Shown here: in pieces, positions 60,849-64,000 of the stretch
Layout of the letters: every line of letters starts with the position of its first letter
Numbering within the stretch: position 1 is the stretch's first letter
Notes under the pieces: generated by a model
The model's input: only the letters and a program-made list of their open reading frames with translations
Databases searched by the model: none
Told to the model about the DNA's origin: nothing
Assembly: GCA_013397865.1 (NCBI GenBank)
Contig: VZTI01004088.1
Coordinates: 3,238,322-3,302,321 of the forward strand
Length of the DNA stretch: 64,000 bases
Origin: Struthidea cinerea
Lineage: Eukaryota; Chordata; Aves; Passeriformes; Corcoracidae
Direction of reading: 5' to 3'
Position numbers and translations under genes: made by a program

Positions 60849-61013
60849 TGGTGTGCCCTCCTGAGTGTCAGTGAGGTTAGAGGCCAGCCCTTCCCGCACC
60901 TGAGCCGGGCTGGTGGCTCTGGAGACCGGGGAGAGCAGAGCAAAAGTAGTAGAGAAGCTGACCAGGTGGAAGAAAACACTTTTACCAGGTTCTCGGGCAG
61001 TCAGTTGCCTGTA
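60849..61013 (-). pseudogene. Truncated serpin exon 2 fragment
   Basis: A 55-codon open stretch on the minus strand reads YRQLTAREPGKSVFF, then STTFALLSPVSRATS, and QVREGLASNLTDTQEG. It aligns with serpin exon 2 (FYRQ, NIFFSPVSISTAFAMLSLGARA, EGLAFNLTE). The SPVSIS motif is changed to HLVSFS, and similarity stops right after DTQEG, before IHEGF. Upstream homology fades through a frameshift near 61014-61040, with no start codon or signal peptide. Probably the same dead gene as the exon 4 remnant at 58926. Confidence 0.82.
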
Positions 61014-63563
61014 AGACTGTAAGGAAGAGTGCCTGTTTCTGAAGACTATCCATTGGCAGGATCCAAAAGGATCTCCACTGTGGGCCTGCTGTTCCTGCGG
61101 AGCTTAATTGTCTTACTCTGCCTGTGGCCACTGAGCTGTTGACAGTCAAGGACAACAGGCTCACATGCAGCAAAGGAGCATTGCATGCAGTCACGGATAA
61201 AGAAAATGTAAAATTGTAAATAGATTTCGTATCTGGGTACCATGCCAAAAACAACTCCTAAATTCATCCATCTGGCCCTTTGAGAACTTCTATAGTTATT
61301 ACTTTATCGGGTTATAGCCACATTCGTCATTCTGATTTGTCAGTAAAATAACTTCTAAAAACTTTTAGCAATCAAAAAATATGAGTTTTGCTTTGGTCTG
61401 GCACTGTCTTTGAGGATGAATTGATCACCTGGGATTTGGTTATATCTCTCTGACTCAGCACTAATTTGGCAGTAGTATTACTGCAGTTATGGTCTGCTTT
61501 ATCTAACATCACTGTCAGATTTGAGGAGTGGGTAGCTCTGCACTTTATCACCTCCATCTCTGCCTGCCTCTGCACAGTTGCTGGAAGGAGAGCTGTATGA
61601 TGTTGGCCTTGGGTGCTGAGCCTTTCTCAACAAGGGGTCCACCTGCCAAGGGGGACTCTCCAATGGCCTTTTTCTGCCAGCTCATTCCAGTTTGCAGTGT
61701 CAGGCCACACCTAGCAAGCAGCTGGGTCCTTGAACTAGTGACAGACTTTCTGGATCATAACAAAAGTCTTGTTTTATTTATTTTTAAGGAGGAAATGGAA
61801 TATAGATGATGGACAATGCCTATGCTTCCACAGTAAGTTGTATCGCATTTTAAATTGCATCCCAGTTCCTTTATGTTACAATGTAATAGAATTGACCTTT
61901 CATGCTTTATGCTTCATGATAGTTTCTATGTGCTCAGCTGTAAAATGTTTCTGATATCTGCCTCATCAAAGCACTGCTGTATCATCTAAGGACCAGCCAA
62001 ATCCTTAATGAGGAGCAGCCTTCTGAAAATAAGCATGACCAATTATTGTGAAAATAGGCATACACAATTACAGCAAATGCACAGGACTAATCAGGAGAGA
62101 CCACCCAAACGCATCTGTGCTAAGTACGTGGGAGTCTCGCAGTCTGTGACTTGAAGTAGTTTTGAAGGGTGTTTCTTGAACTGCCTAGTCTTATTCCACA
62201 TGAGGGCCTCTAGTATCCTCATTTCTGAGAAGTAATTCTGAAGGCCTATCAGCATCACCCGCAATGTAGTGTCATTCAAAAAATGCAGATAGCCAGCAGA
62301 GGGGGAGCTTACAGGGCTGAGTGACAGAGGAATATTTTCCCACTCCTCTGTTGTTCACTCTGGCTCCATTTGTCCCAGTACACTGAGTAGTTCTGGGGAA
62401 CAGACCTGGCCGTCAGCCTGCAGTCGCTCACATTCTTATACTTTTAGTACAGTTTCAGATTGTACTAAATGATGCCACCACATGATTCTTCCAAACAAGT
62501 GCTAAGCATGTTTTGGAGTTAGCGCAGGCCAAGGGACAGTTCCAATAAGTGGATTGGATGACTTGCAGGGTCAGAGTTAAGCAATGTGGATACAACCTGT
62601 GATGAGCCAGTTGACCTCATGGTTAGAGAACAGATCTTAGAGCACTTTATTTATCAGCACAGATGTAAACTCTGAAGATAGGATTAATCTCAGTGTTTGT
62701 TTTTTCCCTTCCAGGTATTCATATCCTATCCCTTTTGAACATCCACTTACAAGTACCTTCTTACTAAATCTATAATGCAGTGCCAGTAGAACCATTTGGA
62801 TATCTAGCAAGATAAAACATTACCCAGCACTGCTTCCACATAGGATGTTGAGTTTGTTACATTAAAGAAGCCAACACAATGTGGGAAAGGAAATGGGGCT
62901 CCAGAACTGCTCTGTATGTATTCCTAACAGCACGTGCATTATAGCTTCGCCAGGTAGAAATTCAACCTTGATACCAATTTTTTTGTTAAATTATTGTTGG
63001 ATATTTTTAATCTTCTTCTTTTACTAGCCCCAGAATGTTAGAAAATTGTAAGTGCTGTTTTCAGAATGGCTGTAAAAATGCTAGTCTTTATATTCACATT
63101 ATTTTCAGTAAATGGGATGTTTTCCTCAAGTCTGGTCCATTTTACATTGTTAGCACTCAACAGAGCCTTCAATGGTTACAGCAGTTTTTAAATCCTTTAA
63201 AATTATAGAATGCATGTTAGAAAAAGGCCACTTTTTTGGTGGATATGCTGATGAAAGACATCCACAACACAGTTACCCATAAGCTCTTCTTTTACATGCA
63301 GAAAATACGCTGTGCTTAGTTTCCTACTTAAATGGTAAACCCACCCCTCCATCCACCCCTCCACCTTTGCCTGTCAGACAAAAGAAAAGATCCTTATCTC
63401 CAGATCTTGGACAAGTCTGAGGGGGTTTAAAGAGTTTATCAGCTAAATGTTCTATTTCAGATTATCAGCCAGCCCTGGCAATAAGTAAAATTTCACAGGT
63501 GAGCTTAGGGTAAGGTAATTGGCTGTTCAGGAATCCACAGGTGGTTGTTTCTGCTGAACTTAC
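61014..63563. other. Spacer left of serpin gene 5 exon 4 (exon 5 expected, not found)
   Basis: If gene 5 is functional its exon 5 should be here, since the same intron is 0.6 and 1.7 kb in genes 2 and 3. I searched the minus strand for HKA, GTEA, PF and GK(I/V)VNP motifs and found none. No other gene recognised. Confidence 0.5.
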
Positions 63564-63711
63564 TTTTGAAACCTTCACATCAGGGTTTCCTGTGATTCCA
63601 GACAAATCAGCCTGATTAGAAAACACATCAGTTACACCCAGATTCATTAAGATCTTCTTTAAGTCATAGGTGCCTGAAATTGATAGTTTTGGAATATGCA
63701 ATTCCATCCTC
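63564..63711 (-). CDS. Alpha-1-antitrypsin-like serpin (gene 5), exon 4 only
   Basis: 148 nt with intact acceptor TTAACAG|G and donor TCAAAA|GTAAGT. Encodes RMELHIPKLSISGTYDLKK, then GVTDVFSNQADLSGITG and VKVSK, closer to human antitrypsin (LHLPKLSITGTYDLK) than the exon 4 of genes 2 or 3. Exons 2 and 3 would lie right of base 64000. Exon 5 with the reactive loop is not evident downstream, so function cannot be judged. Confidence 0.88.
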
Positions 63712-64000
63712 CTGTTAATTCAAAAGAAAATATGGTAGTTACTGTAATCAGAGCATGCCTTGGACTGAAGATTCCCGGCTTGCTGGTGGTTCTTCTGTGC
63801 TAAAATGCTAGTCTTTTCATCTAAAAAACATGGCAAGAAAAAGAATATGGGAAGATGCTGGTCTGGAGGATGGGAACATATGGAAGGAGAAAGACATCAG
63901 TTCATGTTTCTTGTATGATTCTGCAACACAGTCACTTGACGAGACAGTAAGCAGTAGCACTGCCAGCATTTCTGCAACAAAGTTTGCATTCTTTTTCTAA
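63712..64000. other. Intron 3 of serpin gene 5 (3' part)
   Basis: AT-rich sequence upstream of the exon 4 acceptor, running off the right edge. No further exon visible. Confidence 0.75.

Noticed and set aside
1..64000. CRISPR arrays, operons, tRNA or rRNA genes
   Set aside because: No regularly spaced repeats, no polycistronic layout and no tRNA or rRNA signatures; the window is vertebrate nuclear DNA.

Overview
This window looks like bird nuclear DNA carrying part of the clade A serpin (SERPINA) cluster. The evidence is split coding exons with GT/AG splice sites, AT-rich noncoding DNA with simple repeats, several CR1 LINE 3' ends of avian type, and an interspersed LTR-like repeat of a kind common in bird genomes. 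All recognisable genes lie on the minus strand. They share the standard clade A layout: exon 2 carries the start codon, exons 3 and 4 are about 271 and 148 bp, and exon 5 carries the reactive-site loop and stop.

Left edge (1-2819): SERPINA10 (protein Z-dependent protease inhibitor), coding exons 2 and 3; exons 4 and 5 lie beyond base 1. Next (4386-7103) comes a near-identical direct duplication bounded exactly by single N bases, most likely two versions of one locus placed in tandem by the assembly. A gene-poor stretch follows to about 24.25 kb, with a probable solo LTR, simple repeats and no gene I can support.

24.25-28.9 kb: a complete alpha-1-antitrypsin-like serpin (call it gene 2), predicted 420 aa, with a His-rich N-terminus and a predicted Val-Ala scissile bond. 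29-51.6 kb: mostly unannotatable intergenic DNA with CR1 3' ends on both strands, an LTR-like repeat at 49.6-50.7 kb, and two weak small-ORF candidates. 51.6-55.9 kb: a second complete alpha-1-antitrypsin-like serpin (gene 3), predicted 419 aa, with a predicted Leu-Ser scissile bond and a proline-rich insertion just after it; a CR1 sits in its intron 4. 58.9-61.0 kb: remnants of a dead serpin (degraded exon 4 and truncated exon 2). 63.56-63.71 kb: an intact exon 4 of another alpha-1-antitrypsin-like serpin (gene 5), whose exons 2-3 would lie beyond the right edge and whose exon 5 I could not find.

The genes are related copies rather than an operon. By family they are secreted plasma inhibitors: SERPINA10 checks coagulation proteases, and the antitrypsin-like copies probably target elastase- or chymotrypsin-type proteases. 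The main biological interest is divergence of the bait loop between tandem copies, partly through trinucleotide runs. I found no operon, CRISPR array, tRNA, rRNA or unprecedented system.
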